Below are positions 1 through 9,488 of a stretch of DNA of 64,000 nucleotides, piece after piece (position 1 is the first letter of the stretch; each line of letters opens with the position of its first letter). The DNA comes from Pyrenophora tritici-repentis (lineage: Eukaryota > Ascomycota > Dothideomycetes > Pleosporales > Pleosporaceae), in NCBI RefSeq assembly GCF_003171515.1, contig NC_089392.1, positions 248,001 through 312,000 on the forward strand, in the 5' to 3' direction. Position numbers and translations under genes: made by a program. The notes beneath the pieces are model-generated. The model was given only the letters and a program-made list of their open reading frames with translations. It did not search any database and was not told where the DNA came from.

Positions 1-128
1 TTGATCAGTTTTCGATTTGATGTTCTGTCATGTGTGAGTCTTGGCTAATAGAAACGTAGCTCATCTACCGAATACAGCTCCAGAGATATCTTTACACAAT
101 CCTATGTCGTAGGAATTACAGGTCATCC

Positions 129-917
129 ATGGCTGCCGCTCCTACCTATCGAGACACAATCTTGAGCATGTCGGAGCCCGAAACCGAGCGGCTTGTTAAC
201 AGCGACGATGAACCAGATCCTGTACTAGAAAAGCCCGGCCACGGGGCGAAAAGCGCATCTAAGTCGCGACCTTTACGGTTCTTCATACTGCTTTGCAAAT
301 GTTGCGTCTACCTCCTAGCGCTCTATGGGCTATTAGACCTATGCCGTCGTATGCATGACCATCTTTCCCCAGAGGTACAACGACAAGACACCACCGATCA
401 TCTTGCACTAGCAGCCCAACAACAGCAACAAGAACAACAACAAGACGCCTCATGTTCCTGCGGCGAAACCTTAGCCTCAGCACTAGCTCTGGACTGCAAA
501 TTCGACGTCCTCTCATCCGCGTGGCTACCCCCCCGCTGCCGCGACGACATAGTGACGGCAGAATTCGAACATGCGGGACCCGGTCCCGGCGGCGCATGGA
601 CGTATTTCGAGGATGAAAACGGTACCATTCCCATCGACGTGTCTAAGCTGGGTGAGCTTACAAATACGGGGCGCAAGTACCATGCGACGAATGTCTGGCA
701 CATGATCCATTGTTTCTACTTTTGGAAGAAGCAGTATCGCGTGAGGTTTACGGGCGTCGTGGTGGAGAGGTGGGGGGATACGGAGCCGCATATTGATCAC
801 TGTATTGGCCTATTTCATAAGTATCCTTGGAAGCCGGTTATAGGGTCGGTGGTGGAGCCTATGCTGCCGAATCCGCCGTTTCGACATCAATCTGCGCAGA
901 AGAGTAATGCAGAGTAA
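129..917 (+). CDS. UstYa/DUF3328-like HxxHC membrane protein
   Basis: A 262-residue single-exon protein. The N-terminal ~50 residues are polar and are followed by one hydrophobic segment (about residues 50-72, FFILLCKCCVYLLALYGLL), so it is probably a type II membrane protein. A Gln-rich linker precedes a lumenal domain with CSCG, a GC/CKFD-type motif, WLPPRC and a paired-histidine signature: HMIHC near residue 194 and HIDHC near 223. Two HxxHC motifs after one membrane helix are the hallmark of the UstYa/DUF3328 superfamily, oxidases found in fungal peptide and other metabolite clusters. The CxCG...WLPxxC half matches a widespread fungal family of unproven function, so the catalytic role is inferred. 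The ATG at 129 is the first in frame; a second in-frame Met lies 14 codons on. The next gene is a GMC oxidoreductase on the same strand. Confidence 0.7.
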   Translation: MAAAPTYRDTILSMSEPETERLVNSDDEPDPVLEKPGHGAKSASKSRPLRFFILLCKCCVYLLALYGLLDLCRRMHDHLSPEVQRQDTTDHLALAAQQQQQEQQQDASCSCGETLASALALDCKFDVLSSAWLPPRCRDDIVTAEFEHAGPGPGGAWTYFEDENGTIPIDVSKLGELTNTGRKYHATNVWHMIHCFYFWKKQYRVRFTGVVVERWGDTEPHIDHCIGLFHKYPWKPVIGSVVEPMLPNPPFRHQSAQKSNAE

Positions 918-2214
918 TTTTTTTCTTAGCAAATTTCACTGTCACTTCTCTGTTATTATGATGATTGACGTTTTCTTGTGCAACCGGTAAGATTGATATC
1001 TTTTAGATTTTCTCTAGGCTTTTTTTATGTACCACTTAGGTCTTATGTGATTCATCTTCCCTATGGTTGGCTATGGAATGAAACCTCATGTCCCCATCAA
1101 CTAGGGCAAAGGCTACTGTTACAAAAGTAAAAGAGAAAGAAAAGGGGAATGCATATTTCTCGTTCGTGGATCAAAATTCTATTCATTCACATCCGTTCTA
1201 TAAGAATTGCAGTCGGATATCGCCTTGCAAACCGGTGTCGGGACATCAAGAGAGAAGAGCGGCTGTCGAAGATTGTAACTGCGTGAGCAGTGTCGGGTAG
1301 AGGCTGTGGATCAACGATTGTATTGCTATCTGTTGTCGTGTTGTGATGTATGTGTACAAGAGCTCTCGGCTCAGAGGTAAGTGCACTTGCCCACCAGGCA
1401 GTGCCTGCTACAATAGGATATCATGTGACTCTAGTCACGTGGTTACAAAGATCGTACCACCAGTCACGACTTCTCTCCGGGTGCAACGTAGCGACCATTT
1501 ACCGCAGACATCAGACCTTTGTACGTCATTCCAGGTTACTTTCAGCGCCCCCGAAAATAGACGTATTCTCCACATCCAGGTAGCGCAGCCTCGGTTACAA
1601 TGTAAGGTCTACCGCACGGTCCGGACGGGTGGCGCATGTAGCTAGTTACGACAGAAGCTTTCCAAGCTTCCCAGCATGCGCGCATATACCAAACTTCCAA
1701 AGGCTTCACAACGTACAAACATGTGTAACACGAGGAGAAAAGCGCCTCTTCCGTCATTCTACCAAATTGACATCATTAGCAGAAGCTTGCGCCCGCCAGC
1801 CGTACTTCCCGACACTTTATCGCGCGCCAGGCTCGTGTCCGAAAATACCATCCGCACTAAGGATGGTCACTTTCAGTGCACTACGACCGACTCATGGCAC
1901 CGTCGCAATTCAACCCGCCGATCACAGGGCAAGTGAGGCAAAGCGCCCGTCCAAAGCGGAGACTCGAGCACGCGACGCACGGTTCACGTCCGAAACGGCG
2001 TCATTACAGCTAGGTACAGCTACGTGTAAGGTGGTGCCAGCATCCACCAAACCCCTTCTTGCAGACTTTGCTCTGAGCGGAGACTCAGCGCAGAGCTATT
2101 TTTGTACTTGAAAGCGGCAGACGTCGGGATCTTGGGTTTGGACTAGGAACCATAAAAGACGTGTTCGGGCGCTGGTGCTGAGTCCATCTTCGAAAGTAGA
2201 ATCAGGTAAACATC
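918..2214. other. intergenic, promoter side of GMC gene
   Basis: No convincing gene is seen. A 160-codon open frame at 1629-2111 has basic, low-information composition and no recognisable motif, so I treat it as chance. A TATA-like CATAAAAG lies at 2151-2158, about 60 bases before the GMC start codon at 2215. Two similar GCGGAGACTC words occur near 1958 and 2079. Confidence 0.4.
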
Positions 2215-3924
2215 ATGGTCGCATCAACAACATGGAAGACGGTCATCCCGATTGCGTTTCTAGCAAGCAGCGTTATAGCGGACCCATGTGCAGGCGGTGA
2301 ATGGGATGTCATCATTGTTGGTAAGCTTCAGTCGTATCCATCCTTTTGTCATACTAACGGCACCACAGGCTCCGGACCAGCCGGCATCGTCACGGCAGAC
2401 CGCATGAGCGAAGCTGGAAAGAAGACACTCCTACTAGAACAGGGTGGATCATCCTACTACGTTACTGGCGGTCTCGAACGACCAGAATGGTTGAATGACA
2501 CAGAGCTTAGCCGAGTCGATGTACCCGGCTTGTACGGCTCAATCTTCTCAAATGGCGGCACCTTGAGATGCCCATACGCCGTTGTCAATGCCTTCCAGGG
2601 CTGCACAGTTGGAGGTAGCTCTGCCATCAACGCAGGACTCTTCTTTCAGCCGCCGGCAAGTGACTGGGATCGTTATTTCCCCGAGGGCTGGAAGAATAAA
2701 GACATGCAAAGTGCCATTGAGAAAGTCCGAACGACACAACCCAGCACCGATAGCCCGTCGCAGGATGGAAAGAGATATTTGCAGAGCGGCTACGAAGCTG
2801 CGCACGAATGGATTGTCGACTGCGCAGGATTTGCAGACGTTGGCCTGAATGACGGAGCTGCGAACCACACCAAGACCAAGGTTTTCGGCCATCCTATCTG
2901 GTACTATGAAAACGGCCAACGAAGCGGGCCTGTCAAGACATATCTTCAATCAGCACTCAAGCGATCCAACTTCAAACTTCAAACCGGCACCAAGGTCCTT
3001 CGTGTCCGTCGCGAGGGCGATGTAGCAACCGGCGTCGACGTCCAAACCACAGGATCAAGCGACAGCCAAAGTATTTGCATCAAAGAAGGAGGAATGATCA
3101 TCTCCTCTGCCGGTACTCTTCTCAGCCCACAACTACTCATGTGGTCCGGCATCGGTTCCCCAGAAACACTCACGAACCTCTCCATCGCCGGAAACTTGAC
3201 AGTCGCGCCTCAAGACTGGATCAACAACACAGCCGTTGGCGACAAAGTCTTCGACAACCCCAACAGCTTCATCGAACTCTACTCCAAAGCCATTTCGTCC
3301 TTTGACTACAGCTACTCCGACCCACCCACCGACGCAAAGGAACTCTACCTAAACAACCGCTCCGGCCCCTACACCTTCGCCTCACAAACCAGTGCCTTCT
3401 GGGACTACATCCAGCAAGGCAACGAAACCGTCGGCTGCCAAGGCACTATCGACTCTGACGGCGCATTCGGCCTCATGTCCAACGGCACCGTCACACTAAA
3501 CGTCTACGGCACATCCGGCCTCCGCTCCTTCGGCCGCGTATCCCTCGACGCCCGCGGCATCGCCATTCCAACAAAAGACTTCTTCTACTCTAATCCCCGC
3601 GACGCCTCCGCCATTGCAACATTCATCCACAACATCTTCGCCTCGCTCCCAGACTCCCTTACGCCCCTCAACGTAGCCAAGAACGCAACCGTCGAGGAAC
3701 TCGTCACCTGGCTTACGACGAAGAGCGAATACACGTTGGGCCATGTGCAGCATTGGAGTAGCAGTTGTCGGATGGAGACGTGTGTGGATGCGGATACGAG
3801 GGTAATTGGAATGAAGAATTTGTATGTTGTCGATGCTAGTATTGTGCCGCCGCTTACGACGAATCCGGTCATGGGTATTATGATTGCTGCGGAGAGGGCG
3901 GTGGAGAGGATTCTGGGAGCTTAA
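2215..3924 (+). CDS. Secreted GMC oxidoreductase, cellobiose-dehydrogenase-like flavodomain
   Basis: An FAD-dependent oxidoreductase of the glucose-methanol-choline family, closest in style to the flavodomain of cellobiose dehydrogenases (AA3_1); substrate unknown. A 48-nt intron (2321-2368; GTAAGC, branch-like CTAAC, CACAG) stays in frame, so the unspliced frame is also open. Splicing restores the dinucleotide-binding motif VIIVGSGPAG and gives about 553 residues. Residues 1-22 form a signal peptide ending in VIADP. Other marks are LLLEQGG, the GGSSAINAG FAD/substrate loop and the C-terminal VDASIVPPLTTNPVMGIMIAAER block. The catalytic His is probably that of HVQHWSSSCRM. Several N-glycosylation sequons fit secretion. 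No cytochrome domain or cellulose-binding module is fused, so it is a stand-alone flavoprotein. Confidence 0.88.
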   Translation: MVASTTWKTVIPIAFLASSVIADPCAGGEWDVIIVGKLQSYPSFCHTNGTTGSGPAGIVTADRMSEAGKKTLLLEQGGSSYYVTGGLERPEWLNDTELSRVDVPGLYGSIFSNGGTLRCPYAVVNAFQGCTVGGSSAINAGLFFQPPASDWDRYFPEGWKNKDMQSAIEKVRTTQPSTDSPSQDGKRYLQSGYEAAHEWIVDCAGFADVGLNDGAANHTKTKVFGHPIWYYENGQRSGPVKTYLQSALKRSNFKLQTGTKVLRVRREGDVATGVDVQTTGSSDSQSICIKEGGMIISSAGTLLSPQLLMWSGIGSPETLTNLSIAGNLTVAPQDWINNTAVGDKVFDNPNSFIELYSKAISSFDYSYSDPPTDAKELYLNNRSGPYTFASQTSAFWDYIQQGNETVGCQGTIDSDGAFGLMSNGTVTLNVYGTSGLRSFGRVSLDARGIAIPTKDFFYSNPRDASAIATFIHNIFASLPDSLTPLNVAKNATVEELVTWLTTKSEYTLGHVQHWSSSCRMETCVDADTRVIGMKNLYVVDASIVPPLTTNPVMGIMIAAERAVERILGA

Positions 3925-4525
3925 GCGGATGGGCGTAGAGGTGGAGGGTTGGCCACTTCGACTTGAATCGCCGTCAGTGTTCTTCTTGTATCTATTATCT
4001 GTCAGCCTGGCACCTCAGTTCACCTGGTACACTGTGAACTGTATCTCACGTGACTCCTCGTCACCTGCTTACTCATCTCGGTTGTGTATATAATCGCTCT
4101 ATGTAGCTCTCTCAATACAACAACCTTCTTCCTCTCTTCTGCCCTATCCTACATCCGACATTATCATTATACCCTGTGAATACGTACCTTTCAACAAGTA
4201 AGATTTTTACGTCACTACCACTAACTACCTCGTCCAATTGGGTGCACTGCGGTAGCAGAGGAGGAAGGGCATGAATGTTGGGATTTCTTAGTTCTACCAT
4301 GCTTTTCTTAAGGGGCGATGAGGCCGCCAGTTCAAAAGACCACTATCTGGTTCGGTTAGGGGACGGCATTGCGGAGAGAGCCGGTGCCATTGTCCTTAGG
4401 TTTGTATTTCGGGCGTCTTGTGGGTTTGCTGGACGAGTACAACATCAGATATCTCCAGAATTCCTGAAGATATAACCCCTGGTGACCCATACTGTACGCT
4501 CAAACTATGATACAGTCAGCCCTAC

Positions 4526-4925
4526 AGCGAGGCACCCCTGAAACTACCGCATCCAAAAGTCTTCAAATGATTATATCAGCACAGAAAATTGGCGATCGAG
4601 GAGAACCACCAGCCTGCAGGTTTGCTAGAGCTCCTAATCAGCTCAAGCGCATTACCGCAGCCGTCGGTGACATGGTCCAAATCGTATCCATGCAGAAGAA
4701 CCAAACAGCCCCAAGCGACCCCAGCACGATGATAGCCAGCGGAAGGAAAGCGCCAATAACACCGCCAACAGCCAGGCCCTTGGGGCATTTTTCCAGCGTC
4801 TGCTGCGTCACTTTTCTCTTGTTTCCGTCAACCAGTTTGGGGATTCCTTTCGATCGCCAATTTTTTGCATCGAGGTGATTGTTTGAAGTCTTTTGGGGGC
4901 GGTAGTTTCGGGCGCCACGTCGGGT
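4526..4925. repeat. Imperfect inverted duplication
   Basis: The stretch at about 4530-4606 reappears reverse-complemented at about 4843-4918. Shared words include GAAACTACCGC, CCAAAAG, CTTCAAA and the long AAAATTGGCGATCGA. Translated in matching frames, both arms give PETTA-K-LQ-I-S-QKIGDR, so the duplicated piece may once have been coding. The spacer is about 240 bases. Confidence 0.65.
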
Positions 4926-4950
4926 GGAGTGTACCATGGTACCGGTTGCA

Positions 4951-5225
4951 TGACGTGTACGAGCGTGGTGAGAGCTCTATGTCGTATGCGAGCATGGAGA
5001 GAGCCGCAGGCCAATATGGTGTGGACGAGCGGGTTGTTGCTACAAAGCCGCATGGCAGTACGAGCATAGATTTTTGGTACATATACGCATGAAAGTGTGA
5101 TGTGTGCGAGCGTGGAGAGAGCCGCACGGTGATATGACGTGTGTGAGTGCAGACTGTTGGTAGAGCCGTACCGTAGTATGACAAGTACGGGCTTGACTCT
5201 TTGGTAAGAGAGCTACACAGTGGTT
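4951..5225. repeat. Degenerate tandem repeat
   Basis: Words such as TGACGTGTACGAGCGTGG, GAGAGAGCCGCA and TATGACGTGTG recur at irregular spacing of about 40-60 bases through this stretch. The units are too diverged to define a clean period by eye. No coding role is seen. Confidence 0.45.
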
Positions 5226-6242
5226 TACAAAGACGTCGGGTGTTTTGTATCGGCCGCTGCGGACGTCCCCGGTACTGAAACTTCACTGTACCTAACAGTA
5301 TGACAGCAGGTGGAAGACGCAAGGAAGTACAAAGTACAGTGAGTTGTATCCCAGTCTTGATAGATACCAATCTTGATAGGAAAACCCACATCGGCAAGTC
5401 GCACGAGTTTTATGAATGGCGCTCGCGTCTTCGGCTCTGCGCTTCCGTATCCGCGTTGTTTGCTTTGTCGATCAATGGGGCATTGTTGACTCCTCATAGA
5501 CGCCCTGACATCTTCAATTCAAACTACGAGTCACACATCTGAATCACACACGCGCACACAGGAGTAACTTGTGCAGTCAGAAAGTGTGGGCTGTTGCGCT
5601 GAGTTCTAAGCTGCACGCGCGACGGGTCCCCAAAACTGAACAGTGGAAGACGAAATACCGTAAAGCGCGTAATCACTGAGGCTGTCACTTTGATATCACA
5701 AGAGGTGTTCGAAAAGAAATGGTCCAAATTCAGCACCTGGCAGAATCGCACTTCGTATCAAATTCTGAGCCTCAACCACGTAGTCTCTGATGCGTGCATG
5801 ACTGAAGATGGCTTCTGAAACACCCCATCTAGTCATCTTCTTGCCATGACTACGCAATGAGTGAATGGTTGTTTGATGAAGAAGTTGGAGTATTGCTGTA
5901 ACGCTCCACCACGTGGAGTGGTGGTTATTTTGGGAGTCTATGACTACGCGTTGTGAGATATTGCAACGCGGTGTGACTGACCAGCTGAAGATTCACGATG
6001 TTGGTCCTTGGTTGTTTGTATAGCTATAAAACAAATCCGTGTTCCAAGCTGCACGCAGAAGCTTCGCTTCGCACTCAGTGAAGACCATATGGGTGGAGAT
6101 GATCCCTGAAACAATGCATTGAGCCATCCTCTTGCTATGACTACGCAACATGCCGCGACGCGGTATGAGTGTCTACCCAAAGACTCACAATGTCGGCTCC
6201 GGGTGACTTGCGTACAATGGAAGGGTATAAATGCTACACATT

Positions 6243-6400
6243 CAGAGATGTCAACAAGCAAGTCAAGCTGGCTTGATTCTTATCGATTGCAGATCACAGA
6301 CAATATAGAGGCTCGTGCACAGTGGCACGTCCCAGAGAATGGTCTGTGATCTGCAATCGATAAGAATCAAGCCAGCTTGACTTGCTTGTTGACATCTCTG
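6243..6400. mobile_element. hAT-type MITE, copy 1 (158 bp, perfect 59-bp inverted arms)
   Basis: The arms 6243-6301 and 6342-6400 are exact reverse complements over 59 bases, separated by a 40-base loop. The element begins CAGAGATGTCAACAAGCAAG and ends with its complement. It is flanked on both sides by the 8-bp direct repeat TACACATT (6235-6242 and 6401-6408), the target duplication size of hAT transposons. It has no coding capacity and must have been mobilised in trans. Perfect arms imply a recent insertion or foldback correction. It lies 127 bases upstream of the candidate start codon at 6527. Confidence 0.93.
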
Positions 6401-6526
6401 TACACATTAGCCATTGATATCAGCATACTCGCTCACAGCGTCCTCATTCACATACGACGTCCCATCAAAATTTATAAAGACTCACCGGTCGTCCAAGCAA
6501 CATCTACAGGAATATCTCGGAGCAAC

Positions 6527-6749
6527 ATGTCTGAAAACATCATTTTCAAAGACATGACAGAGGGTCACACGTCAAAATTCAATCCCTATGCACCGACAGA
6601 AACGAGAACTTGTTGGGATGACATAAAGCGTAAGTCAACAATCGGGAGAGCTCAACACCCTGACCCGCTTGGCACTGACTTGTCCAAGGTCTTATGTTGC
6701 AGTATATGCAGTCAATCAAAGTGTAACCGCGCGAGGCAGTAATCAGAGT
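6527..6749 (+). pseudogene. 5' part of a candidate host gene interrupted by the hAT element
   Basis: A TATA-like TTTATAAAG near 6470 precedes an ATG at 6527. Exon 1 (6527-6629) ends at GTAAGT and a 73-nt intron (6630-6702, branch-like CTGAC, TTGCAG) leads into exon 2, which stays open into the hAT target site at 6749. The predicted start is MSENIIFKDMTEG; no family is recognised. If the transposon and one target copy are ignored, the frame stays open for about 40 more codons after 9488, and coding-looking frames follow at 9624-9869 and 9934-10177. The gene is therefore probably broken, but its original 3' structure cannot be settled by eye. It could also be chance. Confidence 0.35.
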
Positions 6750-9480
6750 CAGTGATCGGAATGGTCTGGTCTGGTCTGGTCTGAGGGTACAGACCAGACC
6801 AGACCAGGTGCTTACATAAGGACCGGTCCGACCAGACCGGTCCGACCAACAAGACCGCCAAGAATGAGGCTGAAGCAAAGAAGGAAGCCGAGGAAATGTG
6901 TTTTACTACTGACTGTCAATCTAGTCGTCTTCGTTCTCACTATCCTCGATATCGCTGTTCCCCTCAGCTTGGGGCTTTCCATACCAGGCCCGGAGACACT
7001 CGCACGCTTCTATAATATCTGCCTTCAGCCTACCACGGCGATCGACGATAGTAAGCTTCGCGCTACTAAAAAGACGTTCGCATTCATCCGACATAGGCGA
7101 GATCGCAAACATGTCTAGAGCGAAGCGAGCGAGATCTCGTTGGGAGTCGTAGCGAGATAGCCAGTACGCAATAGCCTCATTGCAACCTGCCTCTTCGTTA
7201 TGAAGCCGGTCAGTAGAGATGTATTGTTCATACAAATCAGTTGTAGAAACTGGAGCGTCTATTCGAATGCGCTTATGTTCCCGCTGGCGATCAAATGCTG
7301 GGTCAGGATCTCTCTCCTTCCTGGCTGGTGGTGGCAGCATCTCGACAGGGTACCTTCCCTTATACTCTGTCTCCCAGAGATGCTTCACCGCTAATTGTGC
7401 GTTTTCAAACCACCTCTTCTTCTCTTCGTCGCCATGAAGAACCCACTCTTGCCTGAACCATCCCCACTTGCGATATGGATCAAGGATTTGAGCCGCATAA
7501 TATGCCGGTGGAAGGTCAGTATCTTCAGGGAATCGATTTTGCCAATTCAGCTGCTGATTGTTATAGTACTCAACGCACTTTAACCAAGCAGCATCAGCGC
7601 AGCCTTGAAGGTACTTCCATGTAAAGTTGTTATCGTCCTCAGTGTGGATGTCGTGGTAGTGATCCTTCGTCTCGCTTATCTCCCGGAGAAGGCAGTCCAA
7701 AGTTGAAAACCAGTCCGCAAGTGACGTCTTCTTACCTTCAGAAAGCAAAGTTGCAGCATAGAAGTCTTTGAGAGCGAGTTCAATCTTTTCAAGCTCAAAC
7801 CAGTGCTGTCCATCAAGCTTAAAGTTCGCGATCCCTACGGAGCCCTTTCCAGGTACATGACGAGCCGAGAAGAGCTCTAAACGTTCTCGAACATTTAATG
7901 CACGTGTAATCGAATAAAACCATGAGTTCCAGCGGGTCGAGTTGTTCTGGATAAGCTCAAGCCCGTCGAATTGCGAAAGATCTCCGCCGATAATAATTGT
8001 AGCAAACTCCTCACGCCGTTGTGGAGTAAGCCTGATGTATCGCACCAGGTTGTGAAGACGACCCAAACATCCGAACTTCTTCCAGAGCTCTTCCACCTTC
8101 GTATAGTCGCCACGTTGATGATGCTTCTCCAGCTTCGCAAGATACTTCTCACAGTTTCGCCCCATAAGGAACGCCTGGCAACAGAGGTTGATGACATGGC
8201 CCAAGCAACGCAGCCGGCGATGACGACGTTGTTTTGACTTCATCCATGGGCAGAGATCCTTGAGTATAAACTCAACAGCGGTATCATTTGCCGAGGCATT
8301 ATCCAGCATAAAGTATCCAATCTGATCTCCGCTAATGTCGTATTCTTCCAGCAATTCAAGGACCACCGATCCAAGATTCTCTCCAGTATGTTCGCCGTAT
8401 ATACGTCGCATACCTAAAGCGGTAACACGTCGCATGCCGGTAGTATCAATCCACATAGCGACGACGCCTAGGATAGCGTAAGGGTTTGGTGAAGTCCAGA
8501 GATCAAAGGAGATAGAGATCCTACTCCGTGAATGGTGTAGGTCCTCCCTAAGCTGTTGCTTCTTCGATATGAATGCATTCATTACCCAGCTTCGGATAGT
8601 CTTCGCAGCCTTCGGGAGGTGGTTGAGTAGTGCCGGATTTAAAAAGAGGAGTAGTTCACGAAAGTACTGGTTCTCTAATTGAAAGAAGGCGATATGGCAG
8701 TACACAATCCAACGAATTAGAAGCTCTTTAAACTTCTCTACTGACTCCTTCCAGAAAAAGATGCTGGAAGCAGCCCCATCCTTTTGCTGGTCGATTATAG
8801 ACTTCCGTACAGAACCCTTTCGCTTGATGCCACTCTGGGGATCAATCTGGTGCTTCTGTTCCAGGTGATTCCGGATCCTAGAAGTGCCATTGATGACAAA
8901 CAACTCTTGCTTGCTCTTCCCAACCCTGCACTCATGGCAGTAATACACCTCTTTCTTATCGCTATCTCGAATGTATTGGAGTCCGTACTTCCAGATGTGT
9001 GATGTACCTTGACGGAAATCCTTCCTTGCAATTATTGCACGTTTCACGTACGTGATACCGCCCTGCACGAACTCATCTGGAGATTCGTGATATTGAATAG
9101 GAGTGGGTGATAGTATAGGGGTGGGTGATGACGTGGGGATAGGAGATGGAGTAAGAGACGTTAAATCTAGTCTTATAATATTCGATGGGGACGGTGAGGT
9201 TGGTGTTGAAGGCTCCATAACAATAGTATATAAGTAGGTTGTTAAGGACTTGATTGTTCTATGTAAGTAGAAGACTTACCTTGATCTTAATGACTCATAT
9301 TGTGCTAAATTTTCTGGCTAGATTAGTCTAAGATCTAGTCACGTGGACCTATTTATAGCCGGACCGGTCCGATCATCTAGACCGGTCCGACCACGGTCTC
9401 AAAAAATCGCCAGACCAGACCAAGTCTTGGCGGTCTAGACCAGACCAAGACCAAGTCAGACCAGACCATTCCGATCACTG
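6750..9480. mobile_element. Complete hAT transposon (2,731 bp)
   Basis: The ends are a 24-bp perfect terminal inverted repeat starting CAGTGATCGGAATGGTCTGG, at 6750 and inverted to 9480. The flanks are identical 8-bp target duplications ATCAGAGT (6742-6749 and 9481-9488). Both subterminal regions are packed with GGTCTGGTCTG runs and palindromic GGACCGGTCC/GACCGGTCC words, the usual arrangement of hAT transposase binding sites. One long uninterrupted transposase gene lies inside on the minus strand. Intact ends, intact target duplication and an open transposase frame make this a candidate for an autonomous, recently active copy. Its ends differ from those of the MITEs in this window. Confidence 0.96.
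6921..9218 (-). CDS. hAT-family transposase (BED finger, RNase H fold, hATC)
   Basis: A 765-residue protein encoded in one uninterrupted exon. In order: a Ser/Thr/Pro-rich leader; a BED-type zinc finger with YYCHEC and NHLEQKH (C-x2-C, H-x4-H; roughly residues 90-125); the RNase H-like catalytic core opening with SISFDLWTSPN (first acidic residue, near 235); the internal LRCLGHVINLCCQAF and STRWNSWF blocks; and a C-terminal hATC dimerisation domain with FALDMFAISPMSDECERLFS (near residues 690-710). All landmark hAT blocks are present and no stop interrupts them. It cuts and pastes the element that carries it. The first ATG of the open frame was used. It sits about 260 bases inside the right element end. 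Confidence 0.95.
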   Translation of the reverse strand: MEPSTPTSPSPSNIIRLDLTSLTPSPIPTSSPTPILSPTPIQYHESPDEFVQGGITYVKRAIIARKDFRQGTSHIWKYGLQYIRDSDKKEVYYCHECRVGKSKQELFVINGTSRIRNHLEQKHQIDPQSGIKRKGSVRKSIIDQQKDGAASSIFFWKESVEKFKELLIRWIVYCHIAFFQLENQYFRELLLFLNPALLNHLPKAAKTIRSWVMNAFISKKQQLREDLHHSRSRISISFDLWTSPNPYAILGVVAMWIDTTGMRRVTALGMRRIYGEHTGENLGSVVLELLEEYDISGDQIGYFMLDNASANDTAVEFILKDLCPWMKSKQRRHRRLRCLGHVINLCCQAFLMGRNCEKYLAKLEKHHQRGDYTKVEELWKKFGCLGRLHNLVRYIRLTPQRREEFATIIIGGDLSQFDGLELIQNNSTRWNSWFYSITRALNVRERLELFSARHVPGKGSVGIANFKLDGQHWFELEKIELALKDFYAATLLSEGKKTSLADWFSTLDCLLREISETKDHYHDIHTEDDNNFTWKYLQGCADAAWLKCVEYYNNQQLNWQNRFPEDTDLPPAYYAAQILDPYRKWGWFRQEWVLHGDEEKKRWFENAQLAVKHLWETEYKGRYPVEMLPPPARKERDPDPAFDRQREHKRIRIDAPVSTTDLYEQYISTDRLHNEEAGCNEAIAYWLSRYDSQRDLARFALDMFAISPMSDECERLFSSAKLTIVDRRGRLKADIIEACECLRAWYGKPQAEGNSDIEDSENEDD

Positions 9481-9488
9481 ATCAGAGT

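Larger units (their letters stand above)
3925..6234. other. Gene-poor accessory stretch with degenerate repeats
   Basis: No gene could be supported. The block 3978-4196 begins TGTTC, ends CAACA and carries a TATATAAT at about 4086 followed by a CT-rich leader, so it could be an old solo LTR or a promoter remnant, but no 5-bp target duplication is visible. An imperfect inverted duplication lies at 4526-4925 and a degenerate tandem repeat at 4951-5225, both listed separately. A minus-strand open frame (4638-4937) has one hydrophobic run (about 22 residues around GVIGAFLPLAIIVLG) but overlaps the duplication and shows no family. Confidence 0.45.

Noticed and set aside
1629..2111. 160-codon open frame upstream of the GMC gene
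   Set aside because: No motif, unusual basic composition, overlaps the likely promoter; chance frame.
3978..4196. Solo LTR with TG...CA ends and TATA box
   Set aside because: No 5-bp target duplication and no second copy in the window; kept only as a remark.
4638..4937. Minus-strand frame with one hydrophobic helix
   Set aside because: Overlaps the inverted duplication and has no family signature.
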